A program made the translations under genes and the position numbers. From an uncultured Eubacteriales bacterium (GTDB lineage Bacteria > Bacillota > Clostridia > UBA1381), in assembly GCA_900556575.1 (NCBI GenBank), contig USPO01000138.1, positions 1 through 5,205 of the forward strand: DNA of 5,205 bases, written 5' to 3'. The notes beneath the pieces are model-generated. The model was not told where the DNA came from, did no database searches, and worked only from the letters and a program-made list of their open reading frames with translations. Below are positions 1 through 5,205 of this stretch, one piece after another. The first letter of the stretch is position 1. Each line of letters starts with the position of its first letter.

Positions 1-511
1 GCACCATATAAAATCTTCCTTTCGGCTTTAACATCTTTGCCGATTCTCTTATTACATCTTCCAAATTGCACAAAACTTCATGTCTTGCAATCGCCTTAGG
101 CATTTCAGGATTTTTCAATCCATGATTTTCATTCATATATGGCGGATTTGTAGTAATAACGTGAAAAGTGGCTCCGCCGAAAATTCCCGAAGCCTCTTTT
201 ATATCACCTGTCACAATATTAATTTTATCCTGCAGTTCATTCATTTCTACACTTCTTGTAGCCATCTCAGCACTTTCATGCTGAATCTCAAGTCCTGTAA
301 AATGCTCTCCGTTGGTCTTTGCTTCCATTAAAATAGGAATTATTCCTGTACCTGTTCCTAAGTCTAGTACATTTTCCCCTGATTTAGCGTCTGCAAATCC
401 TGACAATAATACTGCATCCATTCCAAAACAAAACTTGTCCTTACTCTGAATTATTTTATATCCATTCCGATTAAGGTCATCAATTCGTTCTCCCTGTTTT
501 AAATTAATCAT
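1..511 (-). CDS. trmN6: tRNA1(Val) (adenine(37)-N6)-methyltransferase, YfiC/YabB family (3' end cut by window)
   Basis: Predicted SAM-dependent N6-adenine methyltransferase that modifies A37 of tRNA1(Val) in the cytoplasm. My translation starts MINLKQGERIDDLNRNGYKI. It shows the family's FGMDAVLLSGF segment (about residues 29-39), the SAM-binding loop DLGTGTG (50-56), an acidic strand end GLEI (73-76), and the catalytic NPPY motif of N6-adenine methyltransferases (122-125). About 170 residues are visible. The family is usually near 245-250, so roughly the last third lies beyond position 1. The start is set by the ATG at 511-509, with AAGAGGA (529-523) 11 nt upstream inside ricT. The ATG overlaps the ricT stop by 8 nt, which suggests translational coupling. 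In Bacillus subtilis the homologue yabB also lies just downstream of ricT (yaaT), though yabA sits between them. The family call is firm; the exact tRNA substrate is inferred from the family. Confidence 0.92.
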   Translation of the reverse strand, partial: MINLKQGERIDDLNRNGYKIIQSKDKFCFGMDAVLLSGFADAKSGENVLDLGTGTGIIPILMEAKTNGEHFTGLEIQHESAEMATRSVEMNELQDKINIVTGDIKEASGIFGGATFHVITTNPPYMNENHGLKNPEMPKAIARHEVLCNLEDVIRESAKMLKPKGRFYMV

Positions 512-1400
512 CTAATTTTGATTCCTCTTTATCTTCAAGCCCTTTTAGCGCCTTTATTTCATCTGCTGCCAAATTGATTTTCTTTTTCTTAGGCTTGAAT
601 TTTAATTCTTTAATATTATATTCTCTGATTTCCTTTTCGTCATTTACTTCTACAATTACTTTTACTTTCTGTCTAAGAACATTTACACTGTATACTTCTC
701 CTCGTAATCCGTCAAATGTTTTTACATTTTCACCTACACTTGGAAGATTCGCATTTAAGTATTCATATGTTTCCTGCTCATTTTTTAAGCAACACATTAA
801 ACGTCCACATACACCTGATATCTTCGTTGGATTTAATGAAAGACTTTGTTCTTTTGCCATTTTAATTGAAACCGGTGCAAATTCACCAAGAAATTTTGAA
901 CAGCAGAGACTTCTGCCGCATACACCTATTGAGCCTATGGTTTTGGACTCATCACGCACTCCGATCTGACGAAGTTCAATTCTTGTGCGGAATACGGATG
1001 CTAAATCCTTTACCAATTCTCTAAAATCAATTCTGCCGTCAGCGGTAAAATAGAATAAAATTTTACTGCCGTCAAAAGCACATTCAACTTCGACAAGCTT
1101 CATTTGAAGTCCGTGCTTTTCTATTTTTTCATGGCATACGGCAAATGCTTCTTTTTCTTTAAGCTTATTTGAAGCAAGAAGAGCATCGTCTTCTTTCGTA
1201 GCAATTCTTAAAACACCCTTTAAAGGCTTATTAAGCTCACTCTCGCTAAGGGGCTTTCTGCCAATAACAACAGTGCCGTATTCAATGCCTCTGCTTGTTT
1301 CCACGATAACATGGTCACCTTTTTTTATATCGTAATCCAGCGGATCAAAATAATATGTTTTTCCGACCGGTTTAAATCTTACACCTATAATTTCAGTCAT
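504..1400 (-). CDS. ricT: RicT (YaaT), PSP1-domain subunit of the Ric complex acting with RNase Y
   Basis: This 298-residue protein belongs to the PSP1/YaaT family. In B. subtilis RicT joins RicA and RicF in an Fe-S-containing complex that binds RNase Y, promotes maturation of several mRNAs, and affects competence, sporulation and biofilm formation. Visible here is an N-terminal beta-rich part (MTEIIGVRFKPVGKTYYFDP). The hallmark cysteine core follows, with CGRSLCC at 161-167 and CGRLMCC at 198-204. Two further cysteines are C89 and C107. The CGxxxCC pairs match the cluster-ligand region expected for RicT. The C-terminus is Lys-rich and charged (about 267-298). The start ATG (1400-1398) has the strong ribosome site AAGAAGGA at 1417-1410 and overlaps the upstream stop as ATGA, so the two genes are probably coupled. 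It also overlaps trmN6 by 8 nt. Length and motifs are those of an intact protein. Confidence 0.95.
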   Translation of the reverse strand: MTEIIGVRFKPVGKTYYFDPLDYDIKKGDHVIVETSRGIEYGTVVIGRKPLSESELNKPLKGVLRIATKEDDALLASNKLKEKEAFAVCHEKIEKHGLQMKLVEVECAFDGSKILFYFTADGRIDFRELVKDLASVFRTRIELRQIGVRDESKTIGSIGVCGRSLCCSKFLGEFAPVSIKMAKEQSLSLNPTKISGVCGRLMCCLKNEQETYEYLNANLPSVGENVKTFDGLRGEVYSVNVLRQKVKVIVEVNDEKEIREYNIKELKFKPKKKKINLAADEIKALKGLEDKEESKLDD

Positions 1401-1876
1401 TTTTTAATTTCCTTCTTATGATTTTTGATTGATTTTTTTACATTGCTTATGAATTTATCGGAAGGCTCGAATATAAGCGACTGTTCATTACCCTTATAGC
1501 CGAAGATAATGTAGGTACAGTTTTTCTTTGAAAAAACACTTGCACGCATATTATAGCGAGGCTTGGGAAGTTCGGTCGGCTTTTTCTTGTTCATATAGAT
1601 AATATCCTCATATCTGAATTCAATTTCCTTGTTTCGCTTTCCGATACCTCTGTTAATTCTCAGGCTATAGCCTGTATCTTCATAGGTAAACATGGAGCTG
1701 TATCGGGTAAGAACAAAGAAACCGAGTATACAGAAGAATATAATAGTAATAACTGTTCCGATAAATTTATAAGAGGGAAGAGAATTAACAATTCCGCGGC
1801 CTATGAACAATAAAACTACTGCCCACAGCATGGAAAATACAAATTCCTTTGTTCCGGCTGTTCGCTGTTCCTTCAT
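1397..1876 (-). CDS. Small two-helix membrane protein with C-terminal cytosolic-type domain, function unknown
   Basis: The 159-residue product has two hydrophobic helices near residues 11-29 and 37-57, joined by a short loop. A polar, basic C-terminal domain of about 100 residues follows (for example YSLRINRGIGKRNKEIEFRYEDI). A beta-rich domain after a two-helix hairpin resembles the layout of bacterial PH-like (bPH) membrane proteins, but I see no diagnostic motif, so this is only a suggestion. There is no signal-peptidase site; the first helix probably stays as an anchor, and the Lys/Arg-rich tail argues for a cytoplasmic C-terminus. The start ATG (1876-1874) has AAGGA at 1890-1886, 9 nt upstream. 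It is the first gene of the operon: its TGA overlaps the ricT ATG by 4 nt. In B. subtilis the gene before ricT is holB, so this placement differs. A shared role with RicT and RNase Y, which is membrane-anchored, is conceivable but unproven. Confidence 0.8.
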   Translation of the reverse strand: MKEQRTAGTKEFVFSMLWAVVLLFIGRGIVNSLPSYKFIGTVITIIFFCILGFFVLTRYSSMFTYEDTGYSLRINRGIGKRNKEIEFRYEDIIYMNKKKPTELPKPRYNMRASVFSKKNCTYIIFGYKGNEQSLIFEPSDKFISNVKKSIKNHKKEIKK

Positions 1877-1885
1877 AAATATCTA

Positions 1886-1890
1886 TCCTT
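1886..1890 (-). promoter_or_regulatory. Ribosome binding site of the operon's first gene
   Basis: AAGGA lies 9 nt before the ATG at 1876. It fixes the start of the membrane-protein gene and sits only 7 nt downstream of the 13-bp hairpin at 1898-1931. Confidence 0.75.
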
Positions 1891-1897
1891 TACGTAA

Positions 1898-1931
1898 CTA
1901 AGAAAAAAGATAATATATTCTTTTTTCTTAG
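1898..1931 (-). promoter_or_regulatory. Perfect 13-bp inverted repeat in the 5' leader
   Basis: CTAAGAAAAAAGA (1898-1910) and TCTTTTTTCTTAG (1919-1931) are exact reverse complements around an 8-nt AT-rich loop. In the transcript this would form an A/U-rich stem just upstream of the ribosome site. No U-tract follows it, so it is not a standard intrinsic terminator. It could be an mRNA stability element, a binding site, or a weak control hairpin. The structure is directly visible; its role is inferred. Confidence 0.6.
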
Positions 1932-1939
1932 AGTTGAAA

Positions 1940-1972
1940 TTATAGTCTTACAGTATATTTGCAAGACTATAA
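1940..1972 (-). promoter_or_regulatory. Operator-like inverted repeat spanning the predicted transcription start
   Basis: TTATAGTCTT (1940-1949) and AAGACTATAA (1963-1972) are exact 10-bp reverse complements separated by 13 nt. The arm centres are 23 bp apart, about two helical turns. The repeat begins just after the -10 box and covers the expected start site near 1969. It could be a repressor operator or the first hairpin of the 5' leader. No known regulator is recognised. Confidence 0.5.
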
Positions 1973-1975
1973 ATA

Positions 1976-2004
1976 ATTATATCACAGCAGCTTGTTTTTG
2001 TCAA
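1976..2004 (-). promoter_or_regulatory. Near-perfect sigma-A promoter of the membrane protein-ricT-trmN6 operon
   Basis: On the minus strand the -35 box is TTGACA (2004-1999) and the -10 box is TATAAT (1981-1976), separated by exactly 17 nt. A TGA just before the -10 gives an extended -10 element. The predicted start is near 1969, leaving a leader of about 90 nt before the first ATG. This is the only good promoter seen for the three overlapping genes, which argues for one transcript. Confidence 0.9.
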
Positions 2005-2039
2005 TGGTTTGGCATTGTGCATTTTATACAAATTATTAG

Positions 2040-2081
2040 GGTTCGGCTGCTGCAAAAAATGCTTTGCAGCAGCCGTAAACC
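2040..2081 (-). terminator. GC-rich hairpin downstream of the SLH protein, probable terminator
   Basis: CGGCTGCTGCAAA (2044-2056) and TTTGCAGCAGCCG (2063-2075) form a perfect 13-bp stem with a 6-nt loop. GGTT (2040-2043) and AACC (2078-2081) can extend it past a small bulge. It lies 15-50 nt after the stop codon at 2092-2090 and just before the next promoter, where a terminator is expected. No run of T follows the stem on either strand, so it is not a textbook rho-independent terminator. Confidence 0.55.
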
Positions 2082-2089
2082 ATTATTAA

Positions 2090-5000
2090 TTAAAGGTGCT
2101 TTGCACTTCTAAGAGCGATTACTACCGCCTGCTCTCTTGTAGCATATCCGTAGCTTTCACCCAATGTTGAATTTGCCTTCGGAGCAAAGGTTCCGTCATC
2201 CATTCCGTTGATTATATCCCATTTTGCCATGAAATATACCGACTCCTTCGCCCAATCGGATATATCCCCATCATCACTGAATTTCTTAACTCCCATTGAA
2301 TTCAGTGCATACTGACTGTCGTTATCCAAATTCCACTCCTGCCATTCTGACTTTTTGTATGCTCTTGTAAGCATTGTCGCAACCTGTTCACGGGTTATAA
2401 GCGAGCCCGGCTCAAACGTGTTATCTGTCATACCGTTTGTAATGTTCAGATTGTATGCTTTTAGAATATCGTTTTTGCAGCTGTTTGATTCTATATCATT
2501 AAACGGATTTTCACCCGCTTTTGCTGTATCATCGGAAAGATTTTCGTACAGATTAACAGCAATTGCTGCAAATTCCGCACGATTTACCGGCTTTGTTAAA
2601 TCTTCACCGACAAGAACATCGGGTACAATATCTTCGGCATAGGCCTCCTCAACTTCTTCCTTTGCCCATGAAGAAACCTGTGAATTAAACGATGTTTCTG
2701 TTTCTGATATTTCCGGCACATTCTCTGATTTTATATCAAAATCTGTTTCAACCTGTTTTTTCACAGCCTGTTCCGGATTCTCCGCAGTATCATAATCAGA
2801 ATCAACCTTGCTGCCGTTAAGAGTTACTTCACAATCATTGCTATTCTCTGATTCATAAACTGTTCCGCTGCTGATTGATAAATCATTATATCCTACTGTT
2901 CTTTCAACTTTTCCATTTTTGTTATATTCATCAATTGTTATATCCATAGTTCCACTGCCTGTTGCTCTGTATTCCAGACTATATTGTTCATCATCAAGAT
3001 AAACAATTTTTTCATCATTATATGACGTAACAATTATGTTTGCATCATCATCTACAGCAGCTTTGTTATTTACAACCGAACCAACCTCGTTACCGTTTTT
3101 GTCATATATATACACGTCTACCGGGCATGCTATATGATAACGCTTGTTTATACGTTTTTCTGATTCGGTAAACATTTTCTCATAGTTTCTGTATTCTATC
3201 GGATTATCATTTTCAAGCGAATATATCCAACCGGTGAGAATTGATTCATGAGTATCAAATGTACTGTTTTGCACTTCAATTATTGATTTCTTTTTTTCTT
3301 CCGCCTTTTTTGCAACTCCAAACAAAGCACTTACTGCAGCATCGGATATTGACTCCACATATTCTATTGCAGCGTCACAATCAACCTCTTTTGCATTAAA
3401 CATTACATCAATTGCACTGTTATAATTAGCGGCATTTGCCTCTGTCATATCCGATTGATATTTCTTTTTTAATTTATAATATGCCTGATTTGCAACATCT
3501 TCTGTTTTCACAACTGCCTCAAGCTTATGATAAGCTTCTGCTGTTGCATCGGTGTTAAATAACGAATTACTGATGAATGTTCCCGACTTAAATGCTACCA
3601 TATACAAGATAACAGCCGGGTGAGCAGCTGCTACTTCCGCCTTAACACCATCCCAAATCTTTGAAACTCCAACTTGTGCAAAACGCTTGCCGGCAGTACC
3701 TGCAATCGTAAGCATGACCTCGCTTGTAAGATTCTTTTCATTTGAGTTCATAACAGACACACAATTCAGCAATGCCATCTTCATTCCTGTCTCATCGGCA
3801 GGGCACTTCTGATACATTTCTTTTAAAACTTGTTTCATAGAATCATTCATTGATATTAACGCACAATATGCGGAGCATCTGTTTATAACATCTTCGAGAT
3901 CTTTTGCAGCATCAAGGAATAAATCTACTTTATCCGAGAAATCTATTGATTTACTTAATCCCGGATATTCTTGTGTAAATGAATCCGAAACAAGGTTCAG
4001 CCATTGTTCTTTTTGCTCTTTCGGAAGAGATTGATACATATTTTTGTCAGAAACGGTAATTCCGTATATGTCCTTCATTTGTTTTGTTACATAATCATAT
4101 ACATTTTTACCGTTATCGGATATTGTCGCATCAATTTTGCTCATTGACTGAAAATTAATGCTTGACTCAAATATATCCCAAATAACAGCCTCGTATATAT
4201 CCTTTTCTTCAAAAGCAACATCACCAAGGCTCGATACATCATCTGCTGCATTAAACAGATCGTTCATCCCTCTCCAAAAGTCTGTCAAAACTCCTACTTT
4301 CTTTTCTTTACCGTTTTCATAAATTTCTTTTCCGCAAGTCAGTTTAAATATTCTGTTTTCCATGTCCGAAAGTATATTTGAACTTGATTTGTCAAGTATA
4401 TAATCGGCACGATACCTTTCTACCTCAAATACATAAGGAGTTGCCGTTGGTGCTGCTGTCGGAGTCGCCGTTGGTTCCGCAGTCGGTGTCGCTGTAGCAG
4501 CCGCCGCACCCCCGCTGCCGCCGTCAATCGTATATGGGTCATATTCGGTACCCGCTCCGCCTCTCGTGGAAGAAGATGTCAGATTGAGATAGAAAGCGGG
4601 ACGAACGCCGATATCGTCGTGGAGAGCATGATAATTGCTGACATTGCCGCCGGCGGAAACGACGCGGACACAGCTACTATAATAGTTGTTGCAACCAGGC
4701 GAACGCAGCCAATAATGCCATTTATTGTCAGTATTTAAACTTGAATCTTTATATTCTGAATTATCTACGCATTCCTGTGTAGGATATGCCGTATAGTAAT
4801 CACCTAAATTATTATATACATTATTTACTTGTTTTACATCAAGGAGAAACATTTTATCCGTTACAGACTCGCTGTATGCCGTATCATAGTTTTGTACTAC
4901 ATTATTTATACTATTATTATATCTGTGATAATTTTCATTTATATTTGATGAATCATGTTCATAACCGTCAAGGAGAGATTTTTGTGTTACGGTGAGCATT

Positions 5001-5205
5001 GCATTTCTTTCGCTCTGCGTAAAGTTTGTTAAAAAGCCTGCTTCTTTATCATATGTGTTATGTCCACTCCAAAGATGGTCTTTATCCGGCGGATTTCCGC
5101 ATGACCACGCTACGCTGCCGCTCTCGGAGTTGAGCCAGTCACGCATATTTGAGTCTGCCCAGTAGTTTGAACCATTGCCTGCTCTCCAATAACCGCCTCC
5201 ATATC
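2090..5205 (-). CDS. Large modular surface protein: DUF6273-like domain, Pro-Thr linker, helical region, three SLH domains (5' end cut by window)
   Basis: The frame is open to the right edge, giving 1037 visible residues. The internal Met at 5146 is not the true start, because DUF6273-like sequence (YGGGYWRAGNGSNYWADSN) continues upstream of it. Residue numbers below count from that Met. Residues 1-189 match the DUF6273 pattern: MRDWLNSESG, EAGFLTNF, TDKMFLLDVKQV, WLRSPG (146-151) and GVRPAFYLNL (180-189). Then come EYDPYTI (201-207), an Ala/Thr/Pro linker (212-237), a mainly helical region (about 240-670) with no recognised motif, and a beta-rich part starting CPVDVYIYDKNG (674-685). A spacer rich in Asp and Glu follows, then three SLH domains (about 825-1015). 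SLH domains bind pyruvylated secondary cell-wall polymers, so the protein is inferred to be secreted and wall-anchored; the signal peptide would be in the missing part. Ligand or enzymatic role is unknown. The coding is intact, with no frameshift seen. Confidence 0.93.
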   Translation of the reverse strand, partial: YGGGYWRAGNGSNYWADSNMRDWLNSESGSVAWSCGNPPDKDHLWSGHNTYDKEAGFLTNFTQSERNAMLTVTQKSLLDGYEHDSSNINENYHRYNNSINNVVQNYDTAYSESVTDKMFLLDVKQVNNVYNNLGDYYTAYPTQECVDNSEYKDSSLNTDNKWHYWLRSPGCNNYYSSCVRVVSAGGNVSNYHALHDDIGVRPAFYLNLTSSSTRGGAGTEYDPYTIDGGSGGAAAATATPTAEPTATPTAAPTATPYVFEVERYRADYILDKSSSNILSDMENRIFKLTCGKEIYENGKEKKVGVLTDFWRGMNDLFNAADDVSSLGDVAFEEKDIYEAVIWDIFESSINFQSMSKIDATISDNGKNVYDYVTKQMKDIYGITVSDKNMYQSLPKEQKEQWLNLVSDSFTQEYPGLSKSIDFSDKVDLFLDAAKDLEDVINRCSAYCALISMNDSMKQVLKEMYQKCPADETGMKMALLNCVSVMNSNEKNLTSEVMLTIAGTAGKRFAQVGVSKIWDGVKAEVAAAHPAVILYMVAFKSGTFISNSLFNTDATAEAYHKLEAVVKTEDVANQAYYKLKKKYQSDMTEANAANYNSAIDVMFNAKEVDCDAAIEYVESISDAAVSALFGVAKKAEEKKKSIIEVQNSTFDTHESILTGWIYSLENDNPIEYRNYEKMFTESEKRINKRYHIACPVDVYIYDKNGNEVGSVVNNKAAVDDDANIIVTSYNDEKIVYLDDEQYSLEYRATGSGTMDITIDEYNKNGKVERTVGYNDLSISSGTVYESENSNDCEVTLNGSKVDSDYDTAENPEQAVKKQVETDFDIKSENVPEISETETSFNSQVSSWAKEEVEEAYAEDIVPDVLVGEDLTKPVNRAEFAAIAVNLYENLSDDTAKAGENPFNDIESNSCKNDILKAYNLNITNGMTDNTFEPGSLITREQVATMLTRAYKKSEWQEWNLDNDSQYALNSMGVKKFSDDGDISDWAKESVYFMAKWDIINGMDDGTFAPKANSTLGESYGYATREQAVVIALRSAKHL
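2102..2674 (-). other. Three C-terminal S-layer homology (SLH) domains
   Basis: SLH1 (about 2537-2674) carries SSWAKEEVEEAYAEDIVP and the VNRAEFAAIAVNLY motif. SLH2 (about 2357-2506) has NPFNDIE, ITNGMTDNTFEPGS and ITREQVATMLTRAY. SLH3 (about 2102-2284) has KKFSDDGDISDWAKESV, INGMDDGTFAPKA and ATREQAVVIALR, with about ten extra residues before the ATREQ motif. The three TRAE-type motifs (NRAE, TREQ, TREQ) are the expected polymer-binding positions. Three consecutive domains at the C-terminus form a complete wall anchor. Confidence 0.92.
4439..4486 (-). repeat. 12-bp tandem repeat coding the PTAE-PTAT-PTAA-PTAT linker
   Basis: Four in-frame 12-nt units read CCGACTGCGGAA, CCAACGGCGACT, CCGACAGCAGCA and CCAACGGCAACT. 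Units 2 and 4 differ at one base, so there is also a 24-bp periodicity. The encoded linker is flexible and probably extended, separating the DUF6273-like head from the rest. Such linkers are common in secreted Clostridia proteins and may be glycosylated; that is inference. Copy number could change by slippage. Confidence 0.85.
4583..4699 (-). other. WLRSP-GVRPA signature segment of the DUF6273-like domain, candidate hypervariable region
   Basis: From the Pro of WLRSP to the Asn of YLNL, 39 consecutive codons all end in C or T. The residues between the fixed WLRSPG and GVRPA blocks are mostly Cys, Asn, Tyr, Ser, Val, His, Asp and Gly. DUF6273-like domains of this form are thought to adopt a C-type-lectin-like fold. 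In DGR target proteins of that fold, adenine-directed mutagenesis of AAY codons gives NNY codons in exactly this kind of surface loop. The codon pattern is observed; a DGR origin is inferred, and no template repeat or reverse transcriptase is in view. Confidence 0.4.

Noticed and set aside
80..331. 83-residue open frame on the plus strand
   Set aside because: It lies opposite trmN6, which has the DLGTGTG and NPPY motifs; it is a shadow frame.
574..969. 131-residue open frame on the plus strand
   Set aside because: It is antisense to ricT, whose cysteine motifs and ribosome site are clear; the plus-strand product is low-complexity Phe/Ser/Thr-rich and has no family features.
1898..1931. The A/T-rich palindrome as an intrinsic terminator
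   Set aside because: It lies between a promoter and its gene, has no G/C-rich stem, and no U-tract follows the stem.
1939..1944. Second TATAAT on the minus strand as an alternative -10 box
   Set aside because: No acceptable -35 lies 16-18 nt upstream (the best match, TTGCAA, gives only a 14-nt spacer), and the promoter at 1976-2004 is far better.
2355..2642. 95-residue open frame on the plus strand
   Set aside because: It is antisense to the SLH1-SLH2 coding region and has no recognisable features.
4786..4995. 69-residue open frame on the plus strand
   Set aside because: It is antisense to the DUF6273-like domain; its Tyr/His-rich product mirrors Asn/Tyr/Asp codons on the other strand.
5144..5146. 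ATG at 5146 as the start of the surface protein
   Set aside because: The same frame continues to the window edge with domain-consistent sequence (YWRAGNGSNYWADSN), and a signal peptide expected for an SLH protein is absent at this Met.

Overview
This AT-rich window looks like a chromosomal fragment of a low-GC Bacillota, most likely a gut-type Clostridia (Lachnospiraceae- or Oscillospiraceae-like). Three things point there: the ricT-trmN6 gene pair, a surface protein with C-terminal S-layer homology (SLH) domains and a Pro/Thr/Ala linker, and near-consensus sigma-A promoter and Shine-Dalgarno sequences. All supportable genes are on the minus strand, so transcription runs from high to low coordinates.

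Region 2090-5205 is one long reading frame, open at the right edge, so the N-terminus lies outside the window. It encodes a large modular cell-surface protein. From N to C it has a DUF6273-like domain ending in the WLRSP...GVRPAF signature, a 12-nt-repeat Pro-Thr-Ala linker, a roughly 430-residue helical region I cannot assign, a beta-rich segment, and three SLH domains that should anchor it to the cell-wall polymer. A GC-rich hairpin follows the stop codon.

Region 1877-2089 is intergenic. It holds that hairpin, a near-perfect extended sigma-A promoter firing leftward, and two perfect inverted repeats between the -10 box and the first start codon.

Region 1-1876 is a tightly overlapping three-gene operon: a small two-helix membrane protein, ricT (PSP1-family, Cys-rich partner of RNase Y), and trmN6/yabB (tRNA1(Val) adenine methyltransferase, cut by the left edge). 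Overlaps of 4 and 8 nt suggest translational coupling. The theme is RNA metabolism plus an uncharacterised membrane protein.

The most interesting signal is the DUF6273-like segment at 4583-4699. There, 39 consecutive codons end in C or T, local GC is much higher than in the rest of the gene, and the sequence resembles the variable region of a diversity-generating retroelement (DGR) target protein. No reverse transcriptase or template repeat is visible here, so this stays a hypothesis.
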